DNA of 64,000 nucleotides from Sphaerisporangium perillae. GTDB lineage: Bacteria; Actinomycetota; Actinomycetes; Streptosporangiales; Streptosporangiaceae. The position numbers and the translations under genes were made by a program. A model generated the notes under the pieces. That model was given only the letters and a program-made list of their open reading frames with translations. It had not been told where the DNA came from and did no database searches. This document shows positions 9,144 to 17,486 of the stretch, in pieces (the first letter of the stretch is position 1; each line of letters opens with the position of its first letter). Location: contig NZ_JALLPO010000022.1 of assembly GCF_023276435.1 (NCBI RefSeq), positions 95,000 to 158,999 on the forward strand, read 5' to 3'.

Positions 9144-9829
9144 CCCGCGTGCTCGTCGTCGAGGACGAGGAGTCGTTCTCCGACGCCCTGTCCTACATGC
9201 TGCGCAAGGAGGGGTTCGAAGTCGCGGTGGCGGCCACCGGCCCCGAGGCGCTGGACACCTTCGACCGCAACGGCGCCGATCTGGTGCTGCTCGATCTGAT
9301 GCTTCCCGGCCTGCCCGGTACGGAGGTGTGCCGCTCGCTGCGGCAGCGTTCCAAGGTCCCGGTGATCATGCTGACCGCCAAGGACAGCGAGATCGACAAG
9401 GTGGTCGGCCTGGAGCTCGGTGCCGACGACTACGTCACCAAGCCGTTCTCCTCCCGCGAGCTGGTGGCGCGCATCCGCGCGGTGCTGCGCAGGCAGGGCG
9501 ACGCCGAGGAGGTCGAGCAGGCCGTCCTCGCCGCCGGTCCGGTCCGCATGGACGTCGACCGCCACATCGTCGCGGTCCGCGGCAAGCAGGTGCAGCTCCC
9601 GCTGAAGGAGTTCGAGCTGCTGGAGGTGCTGCTGCGCAACGCGGGCCGGGTGCTGACCCGTGGCCAGCTGATCGACCGCGTGTGGGGCGCCGACTACGTC
9701 GGCGACACCAAGACCCTCGACGTGCACGTCAAGCGCCTGAGGGCCAAGGTCGAGGCCGACCCCTCCGACCCGCGGTGCATCCTCACCGTCCGCGGCCTGG
9801 GGTACAAGTTCGACCCCGCGGAGGCCTGA
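9140..9829 (+). CDS. regX3: Phosphate response regulator RegX3/PhoP
   Basis: OmpR-family regulator of 229 residues. The receiver domain has acidic residues VVEDEES, the phospho-Asp in LVLLDLMLPG (about 53) and the conserved Lys in DDYVTKPFS. The winged helix (about 130-227) contains KEFELLEVLLRN and DTKTLDVHVKRLRAK. GTG start overlaps senX3 in a GTGA. It binds PHO boxes in front of phosphate-starvation genes; no obvious PHO box is visible next to it. Confidence 0.95.
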   Translation: MTRVLVVEDEESFSDALSYMLRKEGFEVAVAATGPEALDTFDRNGADLVLLDLMLPGLPGTEVCRSLRQRSKVPVIMLTAKDSEIDKVVGLELGADDYVTKPFSSRELVARIRAVLRRQGDAEEVEQAVLAAGPVRMDVDRHIVAVRGKQVQLPLKEFELLEVLLRNAGRVLTRGQLIDRVWGADYVGDTKTLDVHVKRLRAKVEADPSDPRCILTVRGLGYKFDPAEA

Positions 9830-9847
9830 GCCTCTGCCTGAACGTCG

Positions 9848-10004
9848 AAGGCCCGGTGGTGGGGGGGGGGGGGGGGGCCCCCCCCCGCCCCTGCCCAGGC
9901 CCCCCCCGGCGCCGGCCCGCCGCCCGCCCCGGGCAGGCAGGGCCCGCTCCCTGACCGGCGCCGGCCGGGTGGTGCGGCTCGAGCGAGCCGCACCACCGGG
10001 CCTT
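9848..10004. terminator. Convergent terminator interrupted by a poly-G/poly-C insertion
   Basis: The right arm GAGCCGCACCACCGGGCCTT (9985-10004) would pair with a left arm beginning AAGGCCCGGTGGT, which is present at 9848-9860 but separated from the rest of the stem. A second, one-mismatch left arm (GGCCGGGTGGTGCGGCTC, 9963-9980) abuts the GAGC loop, so a hairpin can still form. Between the two half-arms lies a 17-G tract (9861-9877), a 9-C tract (9878-9886) and two copies of CCGGCGCCGGCC. The gene-facing function is termination of regX3 and of the convergent lipoprotein gene. Confidence 0.7.
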
Positions 10005-10038
10005 TCGCCTGCCCGCCACGGGCTCGGCGCGTCAGCCG

Positions 10039-10668
10039 TCAGCTGTTGGCGGTCGGGTCCGCCGAGGGAGTGGTGCTGGGGGACGTCGTGGGCGCCGGGG
10101 TGGCCGAGGCCGACGGGGCGGCGCTCGGCGCGGCCGGGAGGCCGGCGAACTCGCGGCTGCGCGTGACCACAGGGACGGCCATCTGGATGTCACCGGCGGT
10201 GGCGAAGCGGAGGGTCAGGGTGAGGCTCTCACCGCCGTACAGCGGCTTCTGGGTGCCTTCCAGGATGACCTGGGACGCCGGCCTGCCGGTGTTGACGAGC
10301 TGGCCGGGGGGCAGGCTGATAACGCCCGGCGCCTTGACCGACGCCGCGGCCTGGCCGGCCACGGAGACGCCTTCGAGCCGGTCGGCGGCGGTGCCGTAGT
10401 TCACCATCGACAGGTAGAGCGGGACCGAGCCGCCCGCCGCGATCTGGGCACCCGACTCAGGGCCGAGGAGGAACGCCTGGGCGATCTTGATGCCGTTCCT
10501 GCCGTAGGCCTTGCTGGAGCCGTTGCTGTCAATGAGCACGTTGGCCTCGGTCGGTGCGTACGCATTGTTGGTGTTCGCGTCGGTGCCCGCGCCACACGCG
10601 GCCAGCGCAGGGGCGGCTGCGAGCAGAGCGGTGACGATGATCACCCTGCGACGGCTGGTGCTGGTCAC
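10039..10668 (-). CDS. LpqE-like secreted lipoprotein
   Basis: Lipoprotein of 209 residues: basic start MTSTSRRR, hydrophobic core and lipobox LAAC (Cys at about 25). An immunoglobulin-like beta domain (about 38-170) resembles the PCuAC/DUF461 copper-chaperone fold, but I see no Met/His copper motif. The C-terminal 35 residues are an Ala/Pro/Ser/Thr tail. It is divergent from carD, the position of lpqE (Rv3584) in mycobacteria. Exact role unknown. Confidence 0.8.
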   Translation of the reverse strand: MTSTSRRRVIIVTALLAAAPALAACGAGTDANTNNAYAPTEANVLIDSNGSSKAYGRNGIKIAQAFLLGPESGAQIAAGGSVPLYLSMVNYGTAADRLEGVSVAGQAAASVKAPGVISLPPGQLVNTGRPASQVILEGTQKPLYGGESLTLTLRFATAGDIQMAVPVVTRSREFAGLPAAPSAAPSASATPAPTTSPSTTPSADPTANS

Positions 10669-10953
10669 AGTTCGAGGTCTCCTTGATACACATGGGTATG
10701 GCCAATGGCAACCTTATCCGTGCTCTCGGCCCCTTTCTCAGGCGGGCCGGGGACGGCGTACGGACGGCGCACAAGGGGCGCGAGGGCGGCCAGCATCGCA
10801 GGTCACCGGGCATGTCAGGAGCGCGGATTCACAGGGTCGACCGGTTGTCAAGTCCTAAATCGAGGCTTTGACCTGCAGTTATGTTGATTTCACTGTTCCG
10901 GGAGGGGACTGGCGCGTGGTATCCTGGAGTACAGCGGAAGGGGTACTTGTCAC

Positions 10954-11436
10954 ATGACTTTCCAGGTCGGCGACACTGTCGTCTACCCCCACCACGGGGC
11001 TGCTCGGATCGAAGCCATCACGACCCGCACGATAAAGGGCGAGGACAGAACCTATCTGGTGCTGAAGGTCGACAAGGGCGACCTTACCGTTCAGGTGCCG
11101 GCGGACAACGCCGAGCTCGTCGGTGTGCGTGATGTTGTGGGCCAGGAAGGCCTGGAGCGCGTCTTCGACGTTCTGCGCATGCCGCACACAGAAGAGCCCA
11201 CCAACTGGTCGCGTCGTTACAAGGCCAACCTTGAGAAGCTGGCGTCCGGTGACGTCAACAAGGTTGCCGAAGTGGTGCGTGACCTTTGGCGGCGAGACAA
11301 GGAGCGTGGTCTGTCCGCAGGCGAAAAGCGCATGCTCGCGAAGGCCAGGCAGATACTGGTCAGTGAGCTGGCGCTCGCGGAGAAGACCAACGAGGACAAG
11401 GCCGAGGCGCTTCTCGACGAGGTTCTCAACTCCTGA
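10954..11436 (+). CDS. carD: RNA polymerase-binding transcription regulator CarD
   Basis: Protein of 160 residues, the typical CarD length. The N-terminal RNA-polymerase interaction domain starts [20 protein letters not shown] (residues 1-60); the helical DNA-binding domain follows with [20 protein letters not shown]. CarD stabilises open complexes at rRNA and many other promoters, especially in actinobacteria. GGAAGGGG lies 10 bases upstream of the ATG. A -10-like TATCCT (10920-10925) and a 285-base divergent region with the lipoprotein gene hold its promoter. Only 2 bases separate it from ispF. Confidence 0.97.
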   Translation: MTFQVGDTVVYPHHGAARIEAITTRTIKGEDRTYLVLKVDKGDLTVQVPADNAELVGVRDVVGQEGLERVFDVLRMPHTEEPTNWSRRYKANLEKLASGDVNKVAEVVRDLWRRDKERGLSAGEKRMLAKARQILVSELALAEKTNEDKAEALLDEVLNS

Positions 11437-11438
11437 AC

Positions 11439-11912
11439 ATGACACGGCCAAGGGTGGGCGTCGGAGTCGACGTCCACCCTTTCGCATCCGGCCGCGAGCT
11501 CAATCTGGCCGGCCTCCACTGGCCGGGTGAGACCGGGCTCGCGGGCCATTCCGACGGCGACGCCGCCGCGCACGCCTGCTGTGACGCGCTGCTGTCCGCC
11601 GCCGGTCTCGGCGATCTCGGAGGGCTTTTCGGCACCTCCGACCCACGCTGGGCGGGCGCGTCCGGCGTCACCCTGCTCGAGGAGGCCGCACGTCACGTGC
11701 GCGCGGCCGGGTTCGAGATCGGCAACATCGCCGTGCAGATCATCGGCAACCGCCCCAAGCTCGCGCCGCGACGCGCCGAGGCCGAGAAGGTCCTGAGCGA
11801 GGTGGTGTCGGCCCCGGTCAGCGTCAGCGCCACCACGACCGACGGGCTCGGTCTCACCGGGCGAGGAGAGGGCATCGCCGCCATCGCCACCGCCCTCGTT
11901 TTCGGCCGCTGA
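11439..11912 (+). CDS. ispF: 2-C-methyl-D-erythritol 2,4-cyclodiphosphate synthase
   Basis: MEP-pathway enzyme of 157 residues converting CDP-ME 2-phosphate to MEcPP. Zinc ligands are in GVDVHPF (Asp, His) and the conserved HSDGD; the C-terminal [15 protein letters not shown] matches the family signature. Transcribed with carD. The cytidylyltransferase gene ispD, which usually sits between carD and ispF, is absent here, so that step must be encoded elsewhere. Confidence 0.96.
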   Translation: MTRPRVGVGVDVHPFASGRELNLAGLHWPGETGLAGHSDGDAAAHACCDALLSAAGLGDLGGLFGTSDPRWAGASGVTLLEEAARHVRAAGFEIGNIAVQIIGNRPKLAPRRAEAEKVLSEVVSAPVSVSATTTDGLGLTGRGEGIAAIATALVFGR

Positions 11913-11945
11913 TCCTCTCTGAAAGCATGCCTGCGGAGCCTCATG

Positions 11946-12009
11946 ACCCTCATATGGCGCTCTGATCAGGCTTTTCTTACTTTCTAGGATTAGTACCCCA
12001 TATGAGGGT
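11946..12009. promoter_or_regulatory. Paired 12-bp inverted repeats upstream of the GlsB-type gene
   Basis: ACCCTCATATGG (11946-11957) and CCATATGAGGGT (11998-12009) are perfect reverse complements 40 bases apart, and each contains the palindrome CATATG. The half-element ACCCTC recurs just before the ribosome site at about 12036. The spacing (about five helical turns centre to centre) suits a looped repressor or two operators around a promoter. There is also a GGGGAGG ribosome site at 12044-12050. Confidence 0.5.
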
Positions 12010-12056
12010 AGCCACCTTGTCAGCGTGAAGGTGCGACCCTCAAGGGGAGGCTCAAT

Positions 12057-12326
12057 ATGTCCATTCAAACCATCCTCGGCGCGATTGTCATCGGTGCCAT
12101 CATCGGAGCTCTCGGACGGCTCGTACTTCCCGGCCGGCAGCCCATCGGGTGGATCCTCACGATCGTCGTCGGCATCGTCGCCGCTCTGATCGGTACTGCC
12201 CTCGCCCAGGTGCTCAACGTCGCGACGACCGACGGCATCGACTGGATCGAACTGGTCCTCCAGGTCGTCCTCGCCGTGGTCGGCGTCGGCCTCGTCGCCG
12301 CCATCCGCGGCCGAGAAAGGGTCTGA
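12057..12326 (+). CDS. GlsB/YeaQ/YmgE-family stress membrane protein
   Basis: Protein of 89 residues with three hydrophobic helices (about 5-22, 30-52 and 65-82). The glycine pattern of transglycosylase-associated proteins is present: GAIVIGAIIGALGR, then PGRQPIGW. The family is often part of general stress regulons; the biochemical role is unknown. It is a single-gene unit with repeats upstream and a perfect terminator downstream, so its expression is probably individually controlled. Confidence 0.88.
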   Translation: MSIQTILGAIVIGAIIGALGRLVLPGRQPIGWILTIVVGIVAALIGTALAQVLNVATTDGIDWIELVLQVVLAVVGVGLVAAIRGRERV

Positions 12327-12418
12327 CCCAAGGCGGAGTGCGCCGCACCGGTGACCTTCGCCAACGCTCGAACGCAGGGCGGTCACCCACCCGGTGCCGC
12401 GACTCCGCCGGCACCTTC

Positions 12419-12453
12419 AAGATCCGCCTGGTCCCCCAGACCAGGCGGATCTT
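12419..12453 (+). terminator. Terminator after the GlsB-type gene
   Basis: AAGATCCGCCTGGT pairs perfectly (14 bp) with ACCAGGCGGATCTT over a 7-base CCCCCAG loop; the following bases begin CGTC, so the U-tract is short. Confidence 0.8.
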
Positions 12454-12517
12454 CGTCATCCCCACCCCGCCGCCCGTCCACCCCTTCCTCCTGATGCGGT
12501 ACCCACCCGCCTTCACC

Positions 12518-12614
12518 GGGCGGCAGCGTTCTCCTGCTCGGTGGATTTCGTTCAGTGGGCACCGCGGCGGCAAGGGCGGGATACGGCGATGCCGGCGCCC
12601 TCGTACGGCGAGTG
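12518..12614. repeat. Interspersed repeat, copy A
   Basis: About 97 bases, from GGGCGGCAGCGTTCTCCTGC to TACGGCGAGTG. It matches copy B at roughly 85% by eye, including the core GATACGGCGATGCCGGCGCC. Together with copy B it fills most of the 385-base gap between the terminator and the DUF2637 gene, where I see no gene. Confidence 0.75.
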
Positions 12615-12724
12615 GCGCGGCGGACGTTCGTAGGCCCGCGGGCCGGGTGTACCGGACCGGCCGGGCAGGCGGGCGGCGGTCAGGTGCGGCGGGCGGCGGT
12701 CAGGTACGGCGGCGCCTACTCCTC

Positions 12725-12819
12725 GGGCAGCAGCGTTCTTCTGCTCGGTGGGTTTCGTTCAGTGGGCGCCGCGCGGCGAGGGGGGATACGGCGATGCCGG
12801 CGCCCTTTTACGGCGAGTG
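12725..12819. repeat. Interspersed repeat, copy B
   Basis: Second copy of the repeat, from GGGCAGCAGCGTTCTTCTGC to TACGGCGAGTG. It is preceded by TACTCCTCGGGC, which is also the reverse complement of the last codons and stop of the neighbouring DUF2637 gene (12839 onwards), so the duplicated block includes that gene end. A shorter relative lies at the right end of the window. Confidence 0.75.
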
Positions 12820-12838
12820 ACGGGTCAGGTGCCGGCGT

Positions 12839-14374
12839 CTACTCCTCGGGCGGTAGGGGAGTGCTGCGCATCCGGCCGGACGGCGGTGCCGTCGTCTCGG
12901 TGATGTACGGCTGCCGCCGGGCATGAGGCGCCTCATGCTCCTCGGCGTTGCCGGCGTCATGCGCGGGGTCGGGCGCCTCGTCGTGGATCTCCTCCGCCGA
13001 ATCGGAGGGCAGCGGGGCGGCCTCCCCACGCAGGTGCGGGTAAGGCTGGGTGTCCGCGGCCCCCGTCTCCGGAGAGGCGTCGGCGGAGGGCTGCTCGGCC
13101 ACAGGGTCGGTGATCTGCGGGTACGGCTGGGTATCGCCGGGCTCGCGGTCGCGGGTGGGCTTGGGCAGCGGATGGACCAGCACGTCGCCGCTGGCGGGAC
13201 GGACGAGGTCTCCCCAGCGAAGCGGCCGATCGGGATCACGCTCACGCTCGGCTCGTGGGCCCGGCGTCATCTGGCCTCGCGGCTGGGGCACCAGCCGCTG
13301 CTCAGGCTCGGGCGCGGGCACGTTGTGCTCCGGCTCGGGGAGGGCATGCTCGGGCTCCGACAGAACATGGCGCGGCTCAGGGAGGGCATGCTCCGGCTCG
13401 GGGAAGGCATGCTCCGGCTCGGGAACAGCGTGCTCCTGCTCAGATGCGGCGTACTCCGGCACGGAATGCTCGGTGGGAAGGGGCGCGGCCTGCTCCTCGG
13501 CGAGATGAGGCCGGGGCGCCTCGTCACTGCGCAGCGGCGGCAGTTCGTCCACCGAAGGGGTCTCCGGAGCGGGGGTCGGTGGCACGACCGGCGTGATCTC
13601 GGGCTCCGGCTCGTGCGGGGCGTCCAGGTGGGCGACGAGATCCCGTTCATGAGCGAATACGTGGGCGGCCGTCTCGAGTGGCGGAGCGAGTTCGGGATCG
13701 CGTTCCTCGTGCCCGAACGGCACGATGTCGTGGCCCCTGCCCGAGGCACGTTCGAAATGGTCCGCATGCGAGCCCCGTTCGGAGGACCCCGTGCCGGAGG
13801 CACGTCGGGCGAAGTCCGTGCCCGCATCGCGTTCAGGGAAGTCCACACTCGCCGCGGGCTCGGAGACGTCCGACCGCGAGGGACGGCGGGACTGGGGGCG
13901 CCTGGACGGGAGCAGGAACAGCCACAGCCCGATGACGAGCATCACCCAGGGGGCCACCGCGACACCCACCGCCGCCTGCCGCGCGTCGACGGTGAAGTTC
14001 GTAGCGGTCGCGACGTTGGTGGCACCGGCGGCCAGGATCAGCACGGCCAGGACCGTCCACGCCTGCAGCCGTACCAGCAGACGGGCGGGCCGCAGCAGCA
14101 GCACGCTGATCAAGGCGATGACCAGCAGCGTGTCGAAGCCCGCGGGGTAGAGGAAGGCGAGGTCGCCCCGTGCTCCTCCGGTGACGGCGAGGGCGCGGAT
14201 CGCGTCGAACGACAGCACGCAGGCCGCTCCGGTGAGCACTGCCACCGCCAGGCCCGCGACGGCGATACCCAGGCGGCGCAGGAACAGCGCCGCTCCGGTC
14301 GGATGGGCGGGAGCGGGCGGCGGCTCGGGCCGGCGGGAGGACTGACCTGCCGCCAAAGGGGGAGTGACGTCCAT
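12839..14374 (-). CDS. DUF2637 membrane protein with a long repetitive tail
   Basis: Protein of 511 residues. A proline-rich start is followed by four membrane helices between about residues 30 and 155, matching DUF2637, the module found in actinomycete plasmid spread (Spd) proteins and some chromosomal proteins. The remaining 350 residues are hydrophilic, presumably cytoplasmic, and very rich in Glu, Pro and His. They include about seven degenerate 8-residue repeats of the type PEPEHALP around residues 300-355. I see no DNA-binding helix-turn-helix. Function unknown; plasmid transfer is only a family association and nothing else here suggests a plasmid. Confidence 0.75.
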   Translation of the reverse strand: MDVTPPLAAGQSSRRPEPPPAPAHPTGAALFLRRLGIAVAGLAVAVLTGAACVLSFDAIRALAVTGGARGDLAFLYPAGFDTLLVIALISVLLLRPARLLVRLQAWTVLAVLILAAGATNVATATNFTVDARQAAVGVAVAPWVMLVIGLWLFLLPSRRPQSRRPSRSDVSEPAASVDFPERDAGTDFARRASGTGSSERGSHADHFERASGRGHDIVPFGHEERDPELAPPLETAAHVFAHERDLVAHLDAPHEPEPEITPVVPPTPAPETPSVDELPPLRSDEAPRPHLAEEQAAPLPTEHSVPEYAASEQEHAVPEPEHAFPEPEHALPEPRHVLSEPEHALPEPEHNVPAPEPEQRLVPQPRGQMTPGPRAERERDPDRPLRWGDLVRPASGDVLVHPLPKPTRDREPGDTQPYPQITDPVAEQPSADASPETGAADTQPYPHLRGEAAPLPSDSAEEIHDEAPDPAHDAGNAEEHEAPHARRQPYITETTAPPSGRMRSTPLPPEE

Positions 14375-14443
14375 GGCGCTTTGAGCCTACAGAATCGGCG
14401 ATGCCGTGACGGGGAGGGAGCCCGACGCCACGCGGGTCCACCG

Positions 14444-14478
14444 GTACCGAAACGCGAGTCCTCGTGTACCGAGACGCG
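14444..14478. promoter_or_regulatory. 22-bp-period direct repeat between DUF2637 gene and cysS
   Basis: GTACCGAAACGCG and GTACCGAGACGCG start exactly 22 bases apart, two helical turns, in the 308-base divergent intergenic region. This spacing suits a regulator binding one face of the DNA. The rest of that gap holds only the probable cysS promoter. Confidence 0.4.
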
Positions 14479-14669
14479 GGGCGCCGGCGAAGCGGGATGG
14501 GACGTTCGTAACGCGACAGTTGGCATCGGGGGTAATCATCAAGGACAACAAGTCGTATAAGTGAGAAGCCGGTCAGTAGTGTGACTGTTGGGGAAAGGCC
14601 GTCGGATTCACATTCGATTTGCGGGCGTGTGAGGTCGGGCAACCCGTCCTGTCACGGCGTGCGAGGCAT

Positions 14670-14682
14670 TAGCCTTGCGTTC
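14670..14682 (+). promoter_or_regulatory. Probable leaderless promoter of cysS
   Basis: TAGCCT ends 7 bases before the GTG chosen for cysS and no ribosome site precedes that GTG. The -35 is weak (TGTCAC at 14650-14655 gives a 14-base spacer). Confidence 0.4.
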
Positions 14683-16080
14683 GTGAGTCTGCGCCTATAC
14701 GACACCAGCACCCGTGCGGTCCGCGACTTCGTCCCCATCCAGCCGGGCCGGGTCTCGATTTACCTCTGCGGGGCCACTGTGCAGGCTCCGCCGCATATCG
14801 GTCACATCCGGTCCGGCGTCAACTTCGACGTCATGCGCCGATGGCTGACGCGGTCGGGGTACGAGGTGTCGTTCTGCCGCAACGTCACCGACCTCGACGA
14901 CAAGATCATCCGCGTCGCCGCCGAAGAAGGCGTGCCGTGGTTCGTGATCGCCGAGCGCAACCAGCGCGCGTTCACCTGGGCCTACGACACCCTCGGCTGC
15001 CTGCCGCCCACGGTCGAGCCGAGGGCGATGGGCCACATCCCCGAGATGATCGAGCTGATCCAGCGGCTGATCGACAAGGGCCACGCCTACGCCGCGGGCG
15101 GCGACGTCTACTTCGACGTCATGTCCTATGCCGAGCGCTACGGCAGGCTGTCCAACCAGCGCCCCGAGAACATGCGGGCGGCCGGTGACACCGACACCGA
15201 CTCCGCCAAGCACGATGGCCGGGACTTCGCCCTGTGGAAGGGCGCCAAGCCCGGCGAGCCGACCTGGTCGACCCCGTGGGGTCCGGGCCGGCCCGGCTGG
15301 CACCTCGAGTGCTCCGCCATGGCAACCAAGTACCTCGGAGAGACGTTCGACATCCACGGCGGCGGCGTCGACCTGATCTTCCCGCACCACGAGAACGAGG
15401 TCGCCCAGTCCCAGGCGGCGGGCGACGGCTTCGCCCGCTACTGGCTGCACAACGGCATGCTCAAGATCGGCGCCGAGAAGATGAGCAAGTCGCTCGGCAA
15501 CTCCCTGCTGGTCCCGGCCATGCTCAACAAGGTGCGCGCGGTGGAGCTGCGCTACTACCTGGTCGCGGCGCACTACCGCTCCGCCATCGACTACTCCGAC
15601 GAGGCGCTGGCCGAGGCCGCCGCCGGCTACCAGCGCATCGAGGGCTTCGTCACCCGCGCGGCCGAGGTCATCCACGACGTCGACGCGGCGGCCCCGCTGC
15701 CGCAGGCCTTCGTCGACGCGATGGACGACGACCTCGGCGTGCCGCAGGCGCTCGCGGTGGTCCACGAGGTCGTCCGCGAGGGCAACGTCGCCCTGGCCCA
15801 CGGCAACAAGGAACAGGTGGCCCGCCTTCTCGCCGAGACGCAGAACATGCTCGACGTCCTCGGCCTGGACCCCCGCTCCCCGCAGTGGCGGCGATCCGGC
15901 GCGGACACCGAGCTGCGCGAGACGGTTGATGCCCTGGTCAGAGTGGCTCTGGAGCAGCGTCAGGCCGCCCGGGCCCGCAAGGACTACGCCGCCGCCGACG
16001 CCATCCGCGACCAGCTGGCCGCCGCGGGCGTGATGGTCGAGGACACCCCTCAGGGTGCCCGATGGGAACTGGCCCGCTGA
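14683..16080 (+). CDS. cysS: Cysteinyl-tRNA synthetase
   Basis: Class I synthetase of 465 residues charging tRNA-Cys. The zinc and active-site Cys are in YLCGATVQ, the HIGH motif is PHIGHIRSG, and the KMSKS loop is EKMSKSLGN. Other signatures include [20 protein letters not shown] and [17 protein letters not shown]. The GTG start ([11 protein letters not shown]) matches the usual N-terminus; upstream in-frame codons are not conserved-looking. It is followed 21 bases later by rlmB, as in mycobacteria and Streptomyces. Confidence 0.97.
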   Translation: MSLRLYDTSTRAVRDFVPIQPGRVSIYLCGATVQAPPHIGHIRSGVNFDVMRRWLTRSGYEVSFCRNVTDLDDKIIRVAAEEGVPWFVIAERNQRAFTWAYDTLGCLPPTVEPRAMGHIPEMIELIQRLIDKGHAYAAGGDVYFDVMSYAERYGRLSNQRPENMRAAGDTDTDSAKHDGRDFALWKGAKPGEPTWSTPWGPGRPGWHLECSAMATKYLGETFDIHGGGVDLIFPHHENEVAQSQAAGDGFARYWLHNGMLKIGAEKMSKSLGNSLLVPAMLNKVRAVELRYYLVAAHYRSAIDYSDEALAEAAAGYQRIEGFVTRAAEVIHDVDAAAPLPQAFVDAMDDDLGVPQALAVVHEVVREGNVALAHGNKEQVARLLAETQNMLDVLGLDPRSPQWRRSGADTELRETVDALVRVALEQRQAARARKDYAAADAIRDQLAAAGVMVEDTPQGARWELAR

Positions 16081-16101
16081 TCGCGCCGGTAGGCTGGCAC
16101 C

Positions 16102-17067
16102 ATGGCAGGTGCGGGTAAGGGGTCAGGTAGACCCGCGAAGAAGAAGGGCCCCACACGGGGCACCGGTGGGCAGGGCCGGCGAGCCCTCCAGGGCAGGGGA
16201 GCGACTCCGCCTGCCCACGAGAGGCATTGGTTCAAGGACAAGCAGCGTCCCACGGGCGCGCCCGGCGCGGAGCCTAGATCCGCCGAGCAGCCGGCGCGGA
16301 AGCCCCGCGGCGGCAAGCGCGACGAGGCTCCCGAGGTCATCGGCGGGCGAAACCCCGTCGTCGAGGTGCTTCGTGCCGAGGTGCCCGCCAACGTGCTCTA
16401 CGTGGCGCAGCGGGTCGAGAGCGATGACCGCATCCGCGAGGCGATCAAGATGGCCGCGAACCGCGGCATCGCCCTGCTGGAAGTCAGCCGCGACAAGCTC
16501 GACAGGCTGACCGAAGGCGCCGTCCACCAGGGCCTGGCGCTTCAGCTCCCGCCCTACGAGTACGCCCATCCCGAGGATCTCGTCGAGCGGGCCAAGGACG
16601 CCGCCGAGGTCCCGCTGATCATCGCGCTCGACAGCGTCACCGATCCGCGCAACCTCGGAGCCATCGCCCGCTCCGCCACGGCCTTCGGCGCCCACGGCAT
16701 CCTCGTGCCCTCGCGTCGCTCCGCGGGCGTCACCGCCGGAGCCTGGAAGACCTCCGCGGGTACGCTCGCCCACCTGCCCGTGGCCCGGGCGGCCAACCTG
16801 ACGAGCACCCTGCGCGAATACCGCGAGCAGGGCCTGTTCGTGGTCGGTCTGGACGGCGGAGCCTCGGCTGACATCGGCGATGTCGAGCTGGTCACCGAGC
16901 CGCTGGTCGTCGTGGTCGGCTCCGAAGGCAAGGGCCTGTCCCGGCTGGTCCGCGAGTCGTGCGACGTGGTGGCGCGCATTCCCATGAACGCCGCCGCCGA
17001 GTCCCTCAACGCCGGCGTGGCAGCGGCCATCGCCCTCTACGAGATAGCCCGCCACCGCCGCCGCTAA
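16102..17067 (+). CDS. rlmB: 23S rRNA 2'-O-methyltransferase (RlmB/TrmH family)
   Basis: SPOUT methyltransferase of 321 residues. The first 75 residues are a basic, disordered extension typical of actinobacterial members. A substrate-binding domain starts at VIGGRNPVVEVL (about 80). The knotted catalytic domain carries DSVTDPRNLGAIARS, VVVVGSEGKGLSRL and RIPMNAAAESLNAGVAAAI. It methylates a ribose in 23S rRNA (Gm2251 type) or a related RNA. It lies in the cysS operon. Confidence 0.93.
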   Translation: MAGAGKGSGRPAKKKGPTRGTGGQGRRALQGRGATPPAHERHWFKDKQRPTGAPGAEPRSAEQPARKPRGGKRDEAPEVIGGRNPVVEVLRAEVPANVLYVAQRVESDDRIREAIKMAANRGIALLEVSRDKLDRLTEGAVHQGLALQLPPYEYAHPEDLVERAKDAAEVPLIIALDSVTDPRNLGAIARSATAFGAHGILVPSRRSAGVTAGAWKTSAGTLAHLPVARAANLTSTLREYREQGLFVVGLDGGASADIGDVELVTEPLVVVVGSEGKGLSRLVRESCDVVARIPMNAAAESLNAGVAAAIALYEIARHRRR

Positions 17068-17348
17068 CCTCCCACCCGCGGCCCCTCCATCCCTCCAGCC
17101 TCCGGCTGCCCCCGCCGCCCTGTCCAACCCGTCCCCGGCCTCCGGCCGACCCGCCGCGCCGACACCCTCCAACTCCTCGTCGCCCTCTCCGGCGGCCCAG
17201 CTCTCCGGCTCTCCCGGCCGTCCCGCACCCCAGGCTCCAGCGGTGTCACCTCAGCACCCTGCGAAGACTGGCGGTTCCTCGGCCCAGACGATCAATGATC
17301 GGTGACGGTGCCCGCGCCATACGACTAAACTCGTAGGGCACCGCACCC

Positions 17349-17421
17349 GCCGACGTAGCTCAATCGGCAGAGCAACGGTCTTGTAAACCGTAGGTCAGGG
17401 GTTCGATTCCCCTCGTCGGCT
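17349..17421 (+). tRNA. tRNA-Thr (anticodon TGT)
   Basis: A 73-base cloverleaf: acceptor GCCGACG/CGTCGGC, D arm GCTC/GAGC, anticodon stem ACGGT/ACCGT around loop CTTGTAA (anticodon TGT at 17382-17384), and T arm AGGGG/CCCCT with TTCGATT. CCA is not encoded. The 281 bases before it are pyrimidine-rich and hold no gene that I can see. An integrase remnant begins 66 bases after it, so its 3' end is the likely attachment site. Confidence 0.95.
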
Positions 17422-17429
17422 CCCAGCTC

Positions 17430-17463
17430 AAAGGCCCCTTGCGATCATCGCAGGGGGCCTTTT
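17430..17463 (+). terminator. Terminator after tRNA-Thr
   Basis: AAAGGCCCCTTGCGA pairs with TCGCAGGGGGCCTTT (one wobble) over a 3-base loop, followed by T. It could also serve the integrase remnant reading the other way. Confidence 0.75.
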
Positions 17464-17484
17464 GCTAACACGTTTGCTAACACG
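17461..17484. repeat. Perfect 12-bp tandem duplication
   Basis: TTTGCTAACACG occurs twice without a gap, immediately before the end of the integrase remnant. A variant, TTTGCTGACACG, precedes the second integrase tail at about 19882. The duplication could be part of an attachment or arm site. Confidence 0.6.
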
Positions 17485-17486
17485 AG

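Noticed and set aside
9861..9886. Quadruplex as a proven regulatory element
   Set aside because: The G17 tract can form one in principle, but a sequencing or assembly artefact is equally possible, so I list it only as a finding to check.
12149..12820. 223-codon plus-strand frame over the repeat region
   Set aside because: Crosses the GlsB gene, its terminator and the repeats; no protein-like composition.
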